A stretch of 64,000 nt of DNA, from contig JAPPGK010000056.1 of NCBI GenBank assembly GCA_028821405.1, positions 176,494-240,493 of the forward strand, in the 5' to 3' direction. The notes below the pieces were generated by a model, which was not told where the DNA came from, did no database searches, and saw only the letters and a list, made by a program, of their open reading frames with translations. Shown here piece by piece: positions 52,829 through 61,661 of this stretch. The stretch comes from Gammaproteobacteria bacterium. GTDB taxonomy: Bacteria > Pseudomonadota > Gammaproteobacteria > Pseudomonadales > Azotimanducaceae. The position numbers and the translations under genes were made by a program. Within the stretch, counting starts at the first letter, position 1. Each line of letters begins with the position of its first letter.

Positions 52829-53952
52829 GCGAGGTACTCCGAGTCGGACTCGCCAAGTCGGGCCACGGCGCCGCCCGCCACAGCCGGCGTCCGGAACAAC
52901 CGAAACGGCGTCGCGGGTACCTGGAAATCGGTCCCGTTGCAGGAGATTTGGGTGAATGCGCCGCGGTGAACGTACTGGTCCACCGAGAACAGTTCCTCCA
53001 TCGTCGGTACCGGCGCGAGCGGGATGCGTAGCGACTGACCCCGGGTGACCAGTTCACCGGCGGAACGTTTCCGCACCCGGGACCGGATGATCGGTTCCAG
53101 GGTGTCGTAGTGCATCAGCCGGCCAATGGCGGTCTGATAGCCGGGTTCGTCCGCATACTGATCCATGGCGAGCAGCGAGCAGAAGTTCTTCCACTGCCTC
53201 GGGGTCAGGGCCGTCACGCCAAGCCAGCCATCCGCACAGGCGTAGACGCCCAGCGGATAGGTCGGCGCGAAGCGGTTCACGCCCAGGCGTTTGCCGCGTC
53301 GACCGCTGCGGTAGCCGCCGACACCGCCCACCTCGGTAAAGCAGAGGTTGGCTTCGTGGATGCTGGTATCGAGTCGCACCGGCCCCGTGGCATTGCCCAT
53401 CCGGCGGGCGAGCACCTGTCCCAGGGTGGCGATATACGCCGCCAAGCCGCCCACGATTTCCGCCCCGCAACCCGGCGCCACCCAGGGCGGACCCTGTTCG
53501 GGGCCTACGTTCCTGACCATGCCGACCAAGGACCAGCAGACGGCGCCGCTGCCCTTGAAGTCCGCGTACGGTCCGTGGCGACCGAACCACGTGATCGTGG
53601 AGACGACGACCTCAGGGGCAACCTCCGTGAACGCTGTGCAATCGAAGCGACCGTCGTCGAGAACCACGTCGCAGTCTCGCGCGAGCCGTAACAGTGGCTC
53701 CGGTTCTAAGGCCACGTCCAAGGCGACACTCGCCTTGTTCGTGCTGAGATAGGCGTGCAGGGCGCTTGACTCCGGCGCATCGGCACCGGGTATGAACGGG
53801 GGTTCCCGGCGTGTTTCAAAGCCGCCGTCCGGCGGCTCCACGTTGACCACTTGCGCGCCATGATCCGCAAACAGCTTGCCGCAGTAGGCGCTAGCAATCG
53901 AGCCGGCCACGTCCAGAACCTTGAGGCCGGCCAACGCCCCTTTAGTCGTCAC
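52825..53952 (-). CDS. Class III CoA-transferase (CaiB/BaiF)
   Basis: Single-domain CoA-transferase, 375 residues, first gene of the triple operon. It begins LAGLKVLDVAGSIASAYCGKLFADHGAQVVNVEPPDGG and has STNKASVALDVALEPEP and TWFGRHGPYADFKGSGAV. The acid position reads TSIHEANLC (Glu). Slightly shorter than usual, with loss in the central linker. ATG 53952 (MTTKGALAG) is 126 bases from the divergent GH32-like gene. Operon order suggests substrates that differ among the three enzymes; none can be named. Confidence 0.92.
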   Translation of the reverse strand: MTTKGALAGLKVLDVAGSIASAYCGKLFADHGAQVVNVEPPDGGFETRREPPFIPGADAPESSALHAYLSTNKASVALDVALEPEPLLRLARDCDVVLDDGRFDCTAFTEVAPEVVVSTITWFGRHGPYADFKGSGAVCWSLVGMVRNVGPEQGPPWVAPGCGAEIVGGLAAYIATLGQVLARRMGNATGPVRLDTSIHEANLCFTEVGGVGGYRSGRRGKRLGVNRFAPTYPLGVYACADGWLGVTALTPRQWKNFCSLLAMDQYADEPGYQTAIGRLMHYDTLEPIIRSRVRKRSAGELVTRGQSLRIPLAPVPTMEELFSVDQYVHRGAFTQISCNGTDFQVPATPFRLFRTPAVAGGAVARLGESDSEYLA

Positions 53953-54078
53953 TTCGGTTATGTACCCCCTCGCGCCGGTAGAAAATAACCCAAACGCGCA
54001 AACGATTCATGCCGGTTCCGAACGCAACACTGGCCCTCCGACACCGCTCCGAACGACAATAGCCACCGGGAAGCGACG
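53953..54078. promoter_or_regulatory. Divergent promoter region, CoA-transferase operon / GH32-like operon
   Basis: 126 bases between divergent starts; it includes a short AT-rich stretch near 53985-54000. No operator recognised. Confidence 0.4.
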
Positions 54079-55590
54079 ATGGCCACACGCGAAGAACGCC
54101 ACGTGCCGCGGTTCCACTTCGTGGCGCCGGAGGGTCCCTGCGCGCCCTTCGACCCGAACGGGGCGCTCTACTGGCGCGGCCGCTATCACCTTTTCTACAT
54201 CTTCCAAGATCCCAGCCTTCCGCGCCGCGGCCACTGCTGGGGCCACGCATCGAGTACCGACCTCGTTCATTGGCGGTTCCATCCACCCGCACTCAAGCCC
54301 GGAGGCGATGTGCCGGAGGAAGGCATCTTTTCGGGTTGCGCACTGGTCACCCGGGAGGGCATCCCGGCTCTCGTCTACTACGGCATCAACGCGGGCATCT
54401 GCATCGCCTTCGCAGAAGACGACGACCTCGTAGGATGGCGACGACATCCCGCCAATCCCGTCATCGCCGAGCCCAAACGAGGCGACCCCGCCTTCGACGT
54501 GTACCGGGTCTTCGATCCCCATGCCTGGCTTGACGGCGACGTCTACCACATGATCCTGGGCGGGCTGGTCAAACCCCACAACGTGCGCGATACGGCCTAC
54601 CTGTTCACGTCCGCCGACCTCGAGCACTGGGACTATCAACGACCGTTCTACAGCCCGAATCCCAACTGGACCGACGCGAACGAGGATTGCGCCTGTCCCG
54701 ACTTCTTCAAACTGGGCTCTCGCCATGTGTTGATGTGCATCAGCCACCCACGCGGCACGCGCTACTATCTCGGCCGCTACCACGCCGGGACGTTCATTCC
54801 CGACAGCCACCATCGCCTGACCTATCCCGGCGGGGCGGGTTTCGCGTCGGAATCCCTTCTCGATGGCATGGGCCGACGGATATTCTGGGCCTGGGCCATG
54901 GGCCAGCGCCGGGCGGGAACAGACCCGTTCGCGACCATGACCCTTCCCAGCGTGCTCACGGCCACCGACTCCGGCGGTCTCATGATCGAACCCGTGCGCG
55001 AGGTCGAACTGCTGCGCCGCAACCCCCGGGAGACGGCGGCTTTGACACTCGACGACGACGAGCGGCTATTCCCGGCCCTGGCAGGCGATTGCCTGGAACT
55101 TCGATTGGCGATCCAGCCACGCGGTGTGCGACGCGCAGGCTTAAGCGTCAGGGCCGCCCCGAACCGCATCGAGGAAACCCGGATCGTCTACGACGCCGTC
55201 GCCCGCACGTTGTCGATCGACTCCAGCCGGTCCAGCCGGGACCCTGCCGTGTTCCGCTCGTTCCCAATGGCCACCAGGGCCGAGAAGCACGACCGCGCGG
55301 TCCAGACGGCGCCCTGCGCCCTCGATGAAGACGGCATGCTGCGGCTGACCGTGTTCCTGGACGCGTCGATCATCGAGGTCTACGCCAACGATCGGTGCAG
55401 GCTGACCGGTCGAATCTACCCGACCCTGGCCGGCAGCCGCCACACCCGACTGTTTGCCGAAGGCGGTCCGGCGGCCTTCTCGCCCGTCCACGCGTGGGAC
55501 ATGGCACCCCTCGTCTACTCGACAGACGATTCGCCCGCCGAGGACGCGCCGGTGCCGACGCCGGCCGCCGACGGCGATGGGCTAAAGTGA
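54079..55590 (+). CDS. Glycoside hydrolase family 32-like protein
   Basis: Five-bladed propeller plus C-terminal beta-sandwich, 503 residues. The nucleophile region is FDPNGALYWRGRYHLFYIF (D25), and the second aspartate lies in RVFDPHAW (D146) where FRDP is usual. The third site, normally ECP with a catalytic Glu, reads EDCACPDFFKLG, leaving A205 at the Glu position and E202 three residues earlier. LTVFLDASIIEVYAND is the classical C-terminal GH32 motif. No signal peptide is seen. It may cleave fructosides or be an inactive or altered relative. The carotenoid oxygenase follows 30 bases downstream. Confidence 0.87.
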   Translation: MATREERHVPRFHFVAPEGPCAPFDPNGALYWRGRYHLFYIFQDPSLPRRGHCWGHASSTDLVHWRFHPPALKPGGDVPEEGIFSGCALVTREGIPALVYYGINAGICIAFAEDDDLVGWRRHPANPVIAEPKRGDPAFDVYRVFDPHAWLDGDVYHMILGGLVKPHNVRDTAYLFTSADLEHWDYQRPFYSPNPNWTDANEDCACPDFFKLGSRHVLMCISHPRGTRYYLGRYHAGTFIPDSHHRLTYPGGAGFASESLLDGMGRRIFWAWAMGQRRAGTDPFATMTLPSVLTATDSGGLMIEPVREVELLRRNPRETAALTLDDDERLFPALAGDCLELRLAIQPRGVRRAGLSVRAAPNRIEETRIVYDAVARTLSIDSSRSSRDPAVFRSFPMATRAEKHDRAVQTAPCALDEDGMLRLTVFLDASIIEVYANDRCRLTGRIYPTLAGSRHTRLFAEGGPAAFSPVHAWDMAPLVYSTDDSPAEDAPVPTPAADGDGLK

Positions 55591-55620
55591 CCGTTCCCGC
55601 CGAAGCCCCAAGGACTCACC

Positions 55621-57030
55621 ATGACGACGCCCTACCCCGACCATCCCCAACTCAACGGCAACTACGCGCCGATTCGCATGGAGTGCGACATCGACGACGT
55701 GATCGTGCGCGGTGAACTTCCCCACGACCTCGACATCACCTACTACCGCAACGGCCCGGATCCGCAGTTTCCGCCTCGCCGCGACCACCACTGGTTCGCC
55801 GGGGACGGGATGCTGCACATGTTCAACGTCGGCAACGGCAGGGTGCGTTACCGAAACCGCTGGGTGCGCACCGGCAAATGGAAGGCGGAACGGCGCGAGG
55901 GGCGCAGCCTCGTCAATCCGTTCAACCCGCTACAGAACGACCGTGCCGCGCGGGGCATGGAAGACGACGGGCTCGCGAACACCAACATCGTCTGGCACGG
56001 CGGCAAGCTGCTGGCCCTGGAAGAAGGCCACGCACCGTTCGAGATCGATCCCGACACGCTGGACTCCATCGGCGCCTGGCATTTCGGCGACCGCCTGGCT
56101 GGACCGATGACGGCACATCCCAAGGTGGATCCGAAGACCGGCGAGATGCTCTTCTTCGGCTACATGGCGTCCGGGATATTCAGCAAGGACGTGAGCTACC
56201 AGACGGTCGATGCATCCGGGGCGCTCACCCGTTCCGAGCGTTTCAAGGCGCCCTTCGCCAGCATGATGCACGACTTCATCGTCACCGACGAACACGTCGT
56301 ATTTCCCGTATTCCCGGCCACCGCCAGCCGGACCCGGGCGATCCGGGGCAAGCCCGTGTTCGCCTGGGAACCGGACAAGGGAACCCACCTCGCCGTCATG
56401 CGCCGCGATGCCTCGGTCGCCGACATCCGCTGGTTCGAAACCGACCCCTGCTTCGTCTTCCATCCGATGAACGCCTACACCCACGGCAATCGCATCATCG
56501 CCCACGTGATGCAGTTCGACGAGGTGCCGCTGTTTCCGAACGTCGACGGGACGCCGACGGCACCGGCCCAGGCCCGGTTAACGGAGTGGGTCATCGACCT
56601 CGCGGCCAACGCCAACGGCGTGCAACGTCGCGTTCTCGACGACACCACCGGGGAGTTCCCGCGCCTCGACGAGCGTTACGCCGGCGCGAGCTACCGGCAC
56701 GGCTACTACGCGGCGGCTGCTGCCAATGGAAACAACGATCTGACCCTCAACACCGTCGTCCGCCACGACTTCGGAGGCACCCGCCACACTCGCTACACGC
56801 TTCCGGACGGCGACACCACCGGCGAACCCGTATTCGTCCCGAGATCGAGAGACGCCGCCGAGGGCGACGGCTACCTGCTGAGCGTCGTTCATCGCGGGCG
56901 CGAGAACCGCAGCGACTTAGCGTTCTTCGATGCCGAGAACCTCGCCGACGGGCCGATCGCGTGCGCCGAACTGCCGCACCGTGTTCCCTACGGTTTTCAT
57001 GGGAACTGGAAATACAACGAGGTGTGCTGA
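55621..57030 (+). CDS. Carotenoid cleavage oxygenase family protein
   Basis: Non-heme iron oxygenase of 469 residues. The four iron-ligand histidines are visible: H166 (TAHPKVD), H217 (MMHDFIV), H281 (FVFHPMNAY) and H460 (YGFHGNWK). WFAGDGMLHMFNV near the N-terminus and YYRNGPDPQF are typical of the family. Such enzymes split C=C bonds in carotenoids, stilbenes or lignin-derived compounds. AAGGACTCACC precedes the ATG. It forms a two-gene unit with the GH32-like gene, which hints at cleavage of a glycosylated substrate, but no direct evidence links the two. Confidence 0.94.
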   Translation: MTTPYPDHPQLNGNYAPIRMECDIDDVIVRGELPHDLDITYYRNGPDPQFPPRRDHHWFAGDGMLHMFNVGNGRVRYRNRWVRTGKWKAERREGRSLVNPFNPLQNDRAARGMEDDGLANTNIVWHGGKLLALEEGHAPFEIDPDTLDSIGAWHFGDRLAGPMTAHPKVDPKTGEMLFFGYMASGIFSKDVSYQTVDASGALTRSERFKAPFASMMHDFIVTDEHVVFPVFPATASRTRAIRGKPVFAWEPDKGTHLAVMRRDASVADIRWFETDPCFVFHPMNAYTHGNRIIAHVMQFDEVPLFPNVDGTPTAPAQARLTEWVIDLAANANGVQRRVLDDTTGEFPRLDERYAGASYRHGYYAAAAANGNNDLTLNTVVRHDFGGTRHTRYTLPDGDTTGEPVFVPRSRDAAEGDGYLLSVVHRGRENRSDLAFFDAENLADGPIACAELPHRVPYGFHGNWKYNEVC

Positions 57031-57057
57031 CGGCTTCGGCACGCCGCCGAAAACACC

Positions 57058-57672
57058 TCACGGAAAATACGCGCTCGGCAGGATTTCCTCGAACGTGAGG
57101 CGAAGGTCGTCGACGGCAGTGGCGACCAACTCTTGTGTCCATTGCAGCGTGCGCGAGGCGCGATAGCCTGTCGTCGTCGCCTCGGTGTAGACCGTGATCG
57201 TTCGCGCACGGACGTTGACCAACCACGCTTCGGGCACGCCAGCGGCCGCATACCGCGGCATCTTTTCCTCACGGTCGTACGTCAGCGACGAATCCGCCAC
57301 TTCGATCGCGATGAGAATCTCCTCCGGTTGCGGATGGCGGCGCAGATAGAGCCGGGAGTCGCGACTCACCACGGCAAGGTCCGGTTCGGGCTGGGTGTAC
57401 CGGGTTAGCTGGACGGATGACTGAACTCGCAAGCGCACCGCCGGGTCAAGGAGACCGGGAAGAACATTGGCCAGTTCGTTAACAATCCCCGCGTGCTCGG
57501 ATCCCATTGGCGGCATTTCGACAAGCTCTCCATCGATGAGTTCGACGCGGTCGTCGGCGGAGAGAATTCCCGCCTCGCACATCCTCGCGAAGTCATCCAC
57601 CGTGAGGCGGCGGCGTTGCGGTTTTTTGACCAACGACGTCTTCGATGAAGCCAGCCCAAGAACCCCGATCAT
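57058..57672 (-). CDS. Uma2 family (DUF820) restriction-endonuclease-like protein
   Basis: Protein of about 204 residues with the Uma2/DUF820 PD-(D/E)xK fold: LTVDDFARMCEAGILSADDRVELIDGELVEM at the front, EPDLAVV for the acidic residue, and ILIAIEVADSSLTYDREEKMPRYAAAGVPEAWLVNV with the E...K signature. The family is abundant in cyanobacteria and appears elsewhere through transfer; the nuclease activity is predicted only. ATG 57672 fits the family start better than upstream codons. It is convergent with the carotenoid oxygenase gene and unlikely to be linked in function. Confidence 0.88.
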   Translation of the reverse strand: MIGVLGLASSKTSLVKKPQRRRLTVDDFARMCEAGILSADDRVELIDGELVEMPPMGSEHAGIVNELANVLPGLLDPAVRLRVQSSVQLTRYTQPEPDLAVVSRDSRLYLRRHPQPEEILIAIEVADSSLTYDREEKMPRYAAAGVPEAWLVNVRARTITVYTEATTTGYRASRTLQWTQELVATAVDDLRLTFEEILPSAYFP

Positions 57673-57801
57673 AGCAAACGCGCCTTCCTTCACTCGGCAG
57701 TGGCCGACGACCATGGGTACCACTATATCCACGCAAACCCGATGGGTATGCAGTCCAACGACCCCAATTCACGTGCGAGATCTCGCACGACGCCGTGTTG
57801 G

Positions 57802-58395
57802 TCAGAACCCGCCGCCCCGGTCCAGATAGGCTTGCTCCTCAGCCGTGTTCAACCGCCCCAGGACGGCGTTGCGGTGCGGGAACCGACCAAAACGCGCGAT
57901 GACGTCGCGGTGAGCATGGGCGTAGGGCACGAAGTCGCGGGCGAATTCGCGCCATTGCTTGGGCGCTTGCGCCGCGAGGGTTTCGAAGAGCACCACGGCG
58001 CGTTCCTGATCCTCCGGGGCTTCGCTGTGCTCAAAGGGATGGTAGAGAAACGCCCGTCCTGGACAGGCGAGTTCGCGATCGAGACCGCGCGCGACCGCGC
58101 GTCGTGCGACGGCCAGGGCGACCGTGTCGCCGGCGAAGGCATCCGCCGTTCCCCGGTAGGCGTTGCGTGGAAACTGGTCGAGTAGGATCACCAAGGCCAA
58201 GGCGCCTTCGGGTGTTTCTGCCCAATCCGCAAACGCGCCTCGTTGTGCCTGTTCGATCGCGGCGCCGAATCGGTCCCGGATTTCGGCATCGAAGCCGTCA
58301 TCGGTGACGTACCAGCGCTTCGAGGCCCGGGCGAGGGCCTCGGGATCATCCGGAGCAGGACCCAGCCAGAACTCGAGAACCTCTGTCGGCGTCAT
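57802..58395 (-). CDS. DUF924 family protein
   Basis: Soluble helical protein of 197 residues, matching the DUF924 TPR-like family in full: VLEFWLGPAPDDP at the N-terminus, RWYVTDDGFDAEIRDRF, ALALVILLDQFPRNAYRGT (a strongly conserved block), and FLYHPFEHSEAPEDQERAVVLF. The length is normal for the family. Its function is unknown. It is divergent from the amidohydrolase gene at 58462, sharing a 66-base region. Confidence 0.93.
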   Translation of the reverse strand: MTPTEVLEFWLGPAPDDPEALARASKRWYVTDDGFDAEIRDRFGAAIEQAQRGAFADWAETPEGALALVILLDQFPRNAYRGTADAFAGDTVALAVARRAVARGLDRELACPGRAFLYHPFEHSEAPEDQERAVVLFETLAAQAPKQWREFARDFVPYAHAHRDVIARFGRFPHRNAVLGRLNTAEEQAYLDRGGGF

Positions 58396-58461
58396 TCACG
58401 TTCTCACTACCTCGGCAACGATTGCGCTACAGTAGTCGATCATCCCAACGGAGACACCGTC

Positions 58462-59718
58462 TTGGCACCTCCCCAGTCCGAGCAAACCGTCGCCGAAACC
58501 GACGAGAACAACGCTTGGCGCCTCGCAACGCCTGGAACCGAAGGGTGGACCCGTACGGCGCGGCCGAACGATCCCAACAAGTACTTCATGGTGTCGACGG
58601 ACGGCCACGTGCAGGAGCCCGCCGATCTCTGGCGCAGGCGAATCGACAAGCGATTCCGCGACCGACTGCCGGGCGTCGCCGTGGACGCACAGGGTCGCAA
58701 GTACCAGAAAACCGAGGGATTTCGACCGGTGCGCATCCGCAATATCGTCTTCGAGGGCGAAGACCGGTTGCGCAACGGTGCGGGGGAGACGCCGGAGGAG
58801 CGCCTCGCCGACCTGGCCAGGGACGGTGTCGATGCGGAAGTGCTGTTCCCGAACAAGGGACTCACGATCTGGGCGACGCCGGATGCCGAGTTCAGCCAAG
58901 CGATGTGTCGGGTCTGGAACGACTGGGCCTGGGAAGTGTTCGGTTCCTACAACGACCGGCTATCGCCGATGGGCTGCATCGCCTCCGCCGATCTGAACGG
59001 GGCGATCGAGGAGATCCAGCGCGTGGCGGCACTCGGATTCCGCGGTTTGGCCCTACCGTGCAAGCCGGTCTGGGGGCCGCCCGACCACGAACATTTGAAC
59101 TACAACCTGCCCGAGTTCGATCCGCTGTGGGCCTGTATCACGGAGGTCGGCCTGCCGGTCACGTTCCACGTCTCGACGGGGCGCGATCCCCGAACATCGC
59201 GGGGTAACGGCGGCGCCGTGGTCAACTACGCGGTCCATTCGCTGGCACCCACCATGGAGCCCATCGCCAACCTATGTGCTTCCGGCGTTCTCGAGCGCTA
59301 CCCCGACCTGCGCTTCGGCAGCGTCGAGGCGGGCATCGGGTGGGTGCCCTGGACCATCTGGGCCCTCGACGAGGCGTACCGGAAACACCATATGTTCGTT
59401 CGTCCCAAGCTTGGGCGGCTGCCAAGCGACTACTTCCGGCAATGCGGATTCGCGACCTTCCAGGAGGACAAGCCCGGACTGGATCTTGCCCGGGAGCACA
59501 AACTCGTCGACAACTTCCTATGGGCCAACGACTATCCGCACCATGAAGGCACATGGCCCCACTCGGCCGCGGCGATCGAGCGAACGATGGGTCAACTCAC
59601 CGACAACGAACGGGCGAAGATCCTCGGACTGAACGCGGCGCGGATCTTCCGCTTCCCCATTCCGGCCCGCTATCGCGAACAGACCGACGTCAAGGCGTTC
59701 CTCAACGTCGGGCGTTAA
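58462..59718 (+). CDS. Amidohydrolase 2 family protein
   Basis: Metal-dependent TIM-barrel hydrolase or decarboxylase of about 418 residues. The N-terminal metal motif is STDGHVQEP (DxH variant), followed by VDAEVLFPNKG, a barrel histidine in PVTFHVSTGRD, and the C-terminal aspartate in LWANDYPHHEGTWPHS. This is the arrangement of ACMSD-like decarboxylases and related hydrolases. No ATG exists near the 5' end; TTG 58462 with GGAG ten bases upstream is the best start. The barrel relatives act on cyclic acids, including aromatic carboxylates. Confidence 0.88.
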   Translation: MAPPQSEQTVAETDENNAWRLATPGTEGWTRTARPNDPNKYFMVSTDGHVQEPADLWRRRIDKRFRDRLPGVAVDAQGRKYQKTEGFRPVRIRNIVFEGEDRLRNGAGETPEERLADLARDGVDAEVLFPNKGLTIWATPDAEFSQAMCRVWNDWAWEVFGSYNDRLSPMGCIASADLNGAIEEIQRVAALGFRGLALPCKPVWGPPDHEHLNYNLPEFDPLWACITEVGLPVTFHVSTGRDPRTSRGNGGAVVNYAVHSLAPTMEPIANLCASGVLERYPDLRFGSVEAGIGWVPWTIWALDEAYRKHHMFVRPKLGRLPSDYFRQCGFATFQEDKPGLDLAREHKLVDNFLWANDYPHHEGTWPHSAAAIERTMGQLTDNERAKILGLNAARIFRFPIPARYREQTDVKAFLNVGR

Positions 59719-59791
59719 GCATTCGTTCAGCGTCGACGTGTCAATATGCCGACTGAACATTCGTCCTGCCCAGGGCAACAAAGGAGACCCG

Positions 59792-60166
59792 ATGAACCCG
59801 TTGCGAATCCGCTTTGCATTGATCTGCGCCGCCGTCGCGTCCGCCTTGGCCCTAAGCGGATGCGTGTTCGTGGTCGAGTCCGACTCCCACTACCGCTACG
59901 GCAGACTCCATGGCAGCACGTCCCTGGACGCCATCCAGCCAGGGCTCACGACCCGGGCGTGGGTCGTCGAGAACCTCGGTCAGCCGAGCAATACCTACTT
60001 GAACGAGGCAGGCAACGAGGTGCTCGGCTACGTGACCGTCCGGGAGCAGGACACCGAGGTGGCGTTCTTGTTCCTGTTCAACATCGACGTGTCCGAGGAG
60101 GAGGTCAAGACGCTACACATCGAGATCGAGGAAGATTGCGTCAAGTCGTTCTGGCTGGAGAGTTAG
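59792..60166 (+). CDS. Small lipoprotein with SmpA/OmlA (BamE-like) domain
   Basis: Lipoprotein of 124 residues. Its signal peptide carries a clear lipobox (SALALSGC, Cys at about 23). The mature part contains the BamE-like pattern YGRLHGSTSLDAIQPGLTTRAWVVENLGQPS followed by EVLGYVTVREQDTEVAFLF. BamE itself is an accessory of the beta-barrel assembly machine, but many paralogues have unknown roles, and the acidic C-terminus (EEEVKTLHIEIEED) is not typical. AAAGGAG precedes the ATG. It lies upstream of the bd oxidase operon with an 85-base gap. Confidence 0.85.
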   Translation: MNPLRIRFALICAAVASALALSGCVFVVESDSHYRYGRLHGSTSLDAIQPGLTTRAWVVENLGQPSNTYLNEAGNEVLGYVTVREQDTEVAFLFLFNIDVSEEEVKTLHIEIEEDCVKSFWLES

Positions 60167-60251
60167 ACCTCTTTTCCTTGAGACCTCGTGGTCGGACGGG
60201 CCACGCCAACAGGGCGTCAAATGTTGGCCGCGCGTCGGTGATTGAGTCGCC

Positions 60252-61661
60252 ATGATCGAGATTCCGGATGCCGTGACTCTCGCGCGCGTGCAGTTCGCCT
60301 TCACGATCACGTTTCACATCATCTTCCCGGCCTTTTCCATCGGGCTAGCCAGCTACTTGCTGGTCCTGGAGACGCTTTGGCTGCGTTCGGGCAAGGCGGT
60401 CTATCTAAACCTGTTCCGGTTCTGGATGAAGATCTTCGCCGTCGCCTTCGGAATGGGCGTGGTATCGGGAATCGCCATGTCGTACCAGTTCGGCACCAAC
60501 TGGTCCGTCTTTTCCGACAAGGCCGGCCCGATCATCGGGCCACTCATGACCTACGAAGTGCTGACGGCCTTCTTCATGGAGGCGGGTTTCCTCGGCGTGA
60601 TGCTCTTCGGCATGGGCCGGGTTTCGAAGTCCCTGCACGTGATCGCGACCGGCATCGTGGCCGCGGGCACGCTGGTATCGGCCTTCTGGATCCTCGCGGT
60701 GAATTCCTGGATGCACACCCCAACCGGTTTCTCCATCAACGACGCGGGCCAGTTCGTTCCCGTGAATTGGTCCGCCATCGTGTTCAACCCGTCGTTCCCG
60801 TTTCGCCTCGTACACATGGTCCTCGCTGCCTATCTGACGACTGCGTTGGTCGTCGGTGGGGTCGGCGCGTTTCACCTTTTGCGGGAACGAACAAACGCCG
60901 AAGCCCGCAAGATGTTCTCCATGGCCATGTGGATGGTCGCAATCATCGCCCCTGTGCAAGTCGTGGCCGGCGACCTGCACGGGCTCAACACGCTGGAGCA
61001 TCAGCCCGTTAAGGTAATGGCCATGGAGGGACACTACGAGTCCTATCCCCAGGGCGCGCCTCTGTTCCTTTTCGGGGTACCCAACGAGGCGGAGCAGCGG
61101 CTCGACTATGCCCTGGGCATTCCGTGGCTGGGATCCTTGATCCTGCACCATGACCCGGACAATCCCGTCAAGGGACTCGACAGCGTGCCCGATGAGGACC
61201 AGCCTCCCGTCGCGGCCGTGTTCTTCTCGTTCCGCATCATGGTCGGGATCGGCTTGCTGATCGTGCTGCTGGGATTGTCCAGTCTTGTCCTGCGGCGGCG
61301 GCGAAGACTGTTCGAGAGCCCCGCATTTCTTCGAACCGCGGTCGCGATGGGCCCATCGGGTTTCGTCGCCATCGTCGCCGGCTGGGTAACCACGGAGGTG
61401 GGCCGGCAGCCGTACACCGTCTATGGCCTGCTCTTGACCGCCGACTCGGCCTCGCCCATCGATACGCCGGCCGTCGCGGCTTCGCTGACCGCGTTCGTGA
61501 TCGTCTACCTTATCGTGTTCGGTTTCGGCATCTGGTACCTGCTCCGTATGATGCGTCGCGGCCCTGTGGAAACCGAGTCGCGCCCGAACGAAGGTCAGCC
61601 CAAGAACCTACATTCGGTCCTCATGACGCAACCACCCGGCGTCGGCGACGATCATGTTTGA
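60252..61661 (+). CDS. cioA: Cytochrome bd-type ubiquinol oxidase subunit I (CioA type)
   Basis: Quinol oxidase subunit carrying haems b558, b595 and d, 469 residues with about nine membrane helices. The N-terminal haem ligand is the histidine in FAFTITFHIIFPAFSIG; another is in RLVHMVLAAYLTTA. The Q-loop (after HHDPDNPVKGLDSVPDEDQPP) is short, as in cyanide-insensitive oxidases, and GRQPYTVYGLL varies the usual GRQPW. ATG 60252. It overlaps cioB by eight bases. The enzyme reduces oxygen at low tension and tolerates cyanide or sulfide in relatives. Confidence 0.94.
   Translation: MIEIPDAVTLARVQFAFTITFHIIFPAFSIGLASYLLVLETLWLRSGKAVYLNLFRFWMKIFAVAFGMGVVSGIAMSYQFGTNWSVFSDKAGPIIGPLMTYEVLTAFFMEAGFLGVMLFGMGRVSKSLHVIATGIVAAGTLVSAFWILAVNSWMHTPTGFSINDAGQFVPVNWSAIVFNPSFPFRLVHMVLAAYLTTALVVGGVGAFHLLRERTNAEARKMFSMAMWMVAIIAPVQVVAGDLHGLNTLEHQPVKVMAMEGHYESYPQGAPLFLFGVPNEAEQRLDYALGIPWLGSLILHHDPDNPVKGLDSVPDEDQPPVAAVFFSFRIMVGIGLLIVLLGLSSLVLRRRRRLFESPAFLRTAVAMGPSGFVAIVAGWVTTEVGRQPYTVYGLLLTADSASPIDTPAVAASLTAFVIVYLIVFGFGIWYLLRMMRRGPVETESRPNEGQPKNLHSVLMTQPPGVGDDHV

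Noticed and set aside
57058..57672. Uma2 protein as part of a defence island
   Set aside because: It is a lone gene among housekeeping and metabolic genes, with no methylase, toxin or other defence gene nearby.
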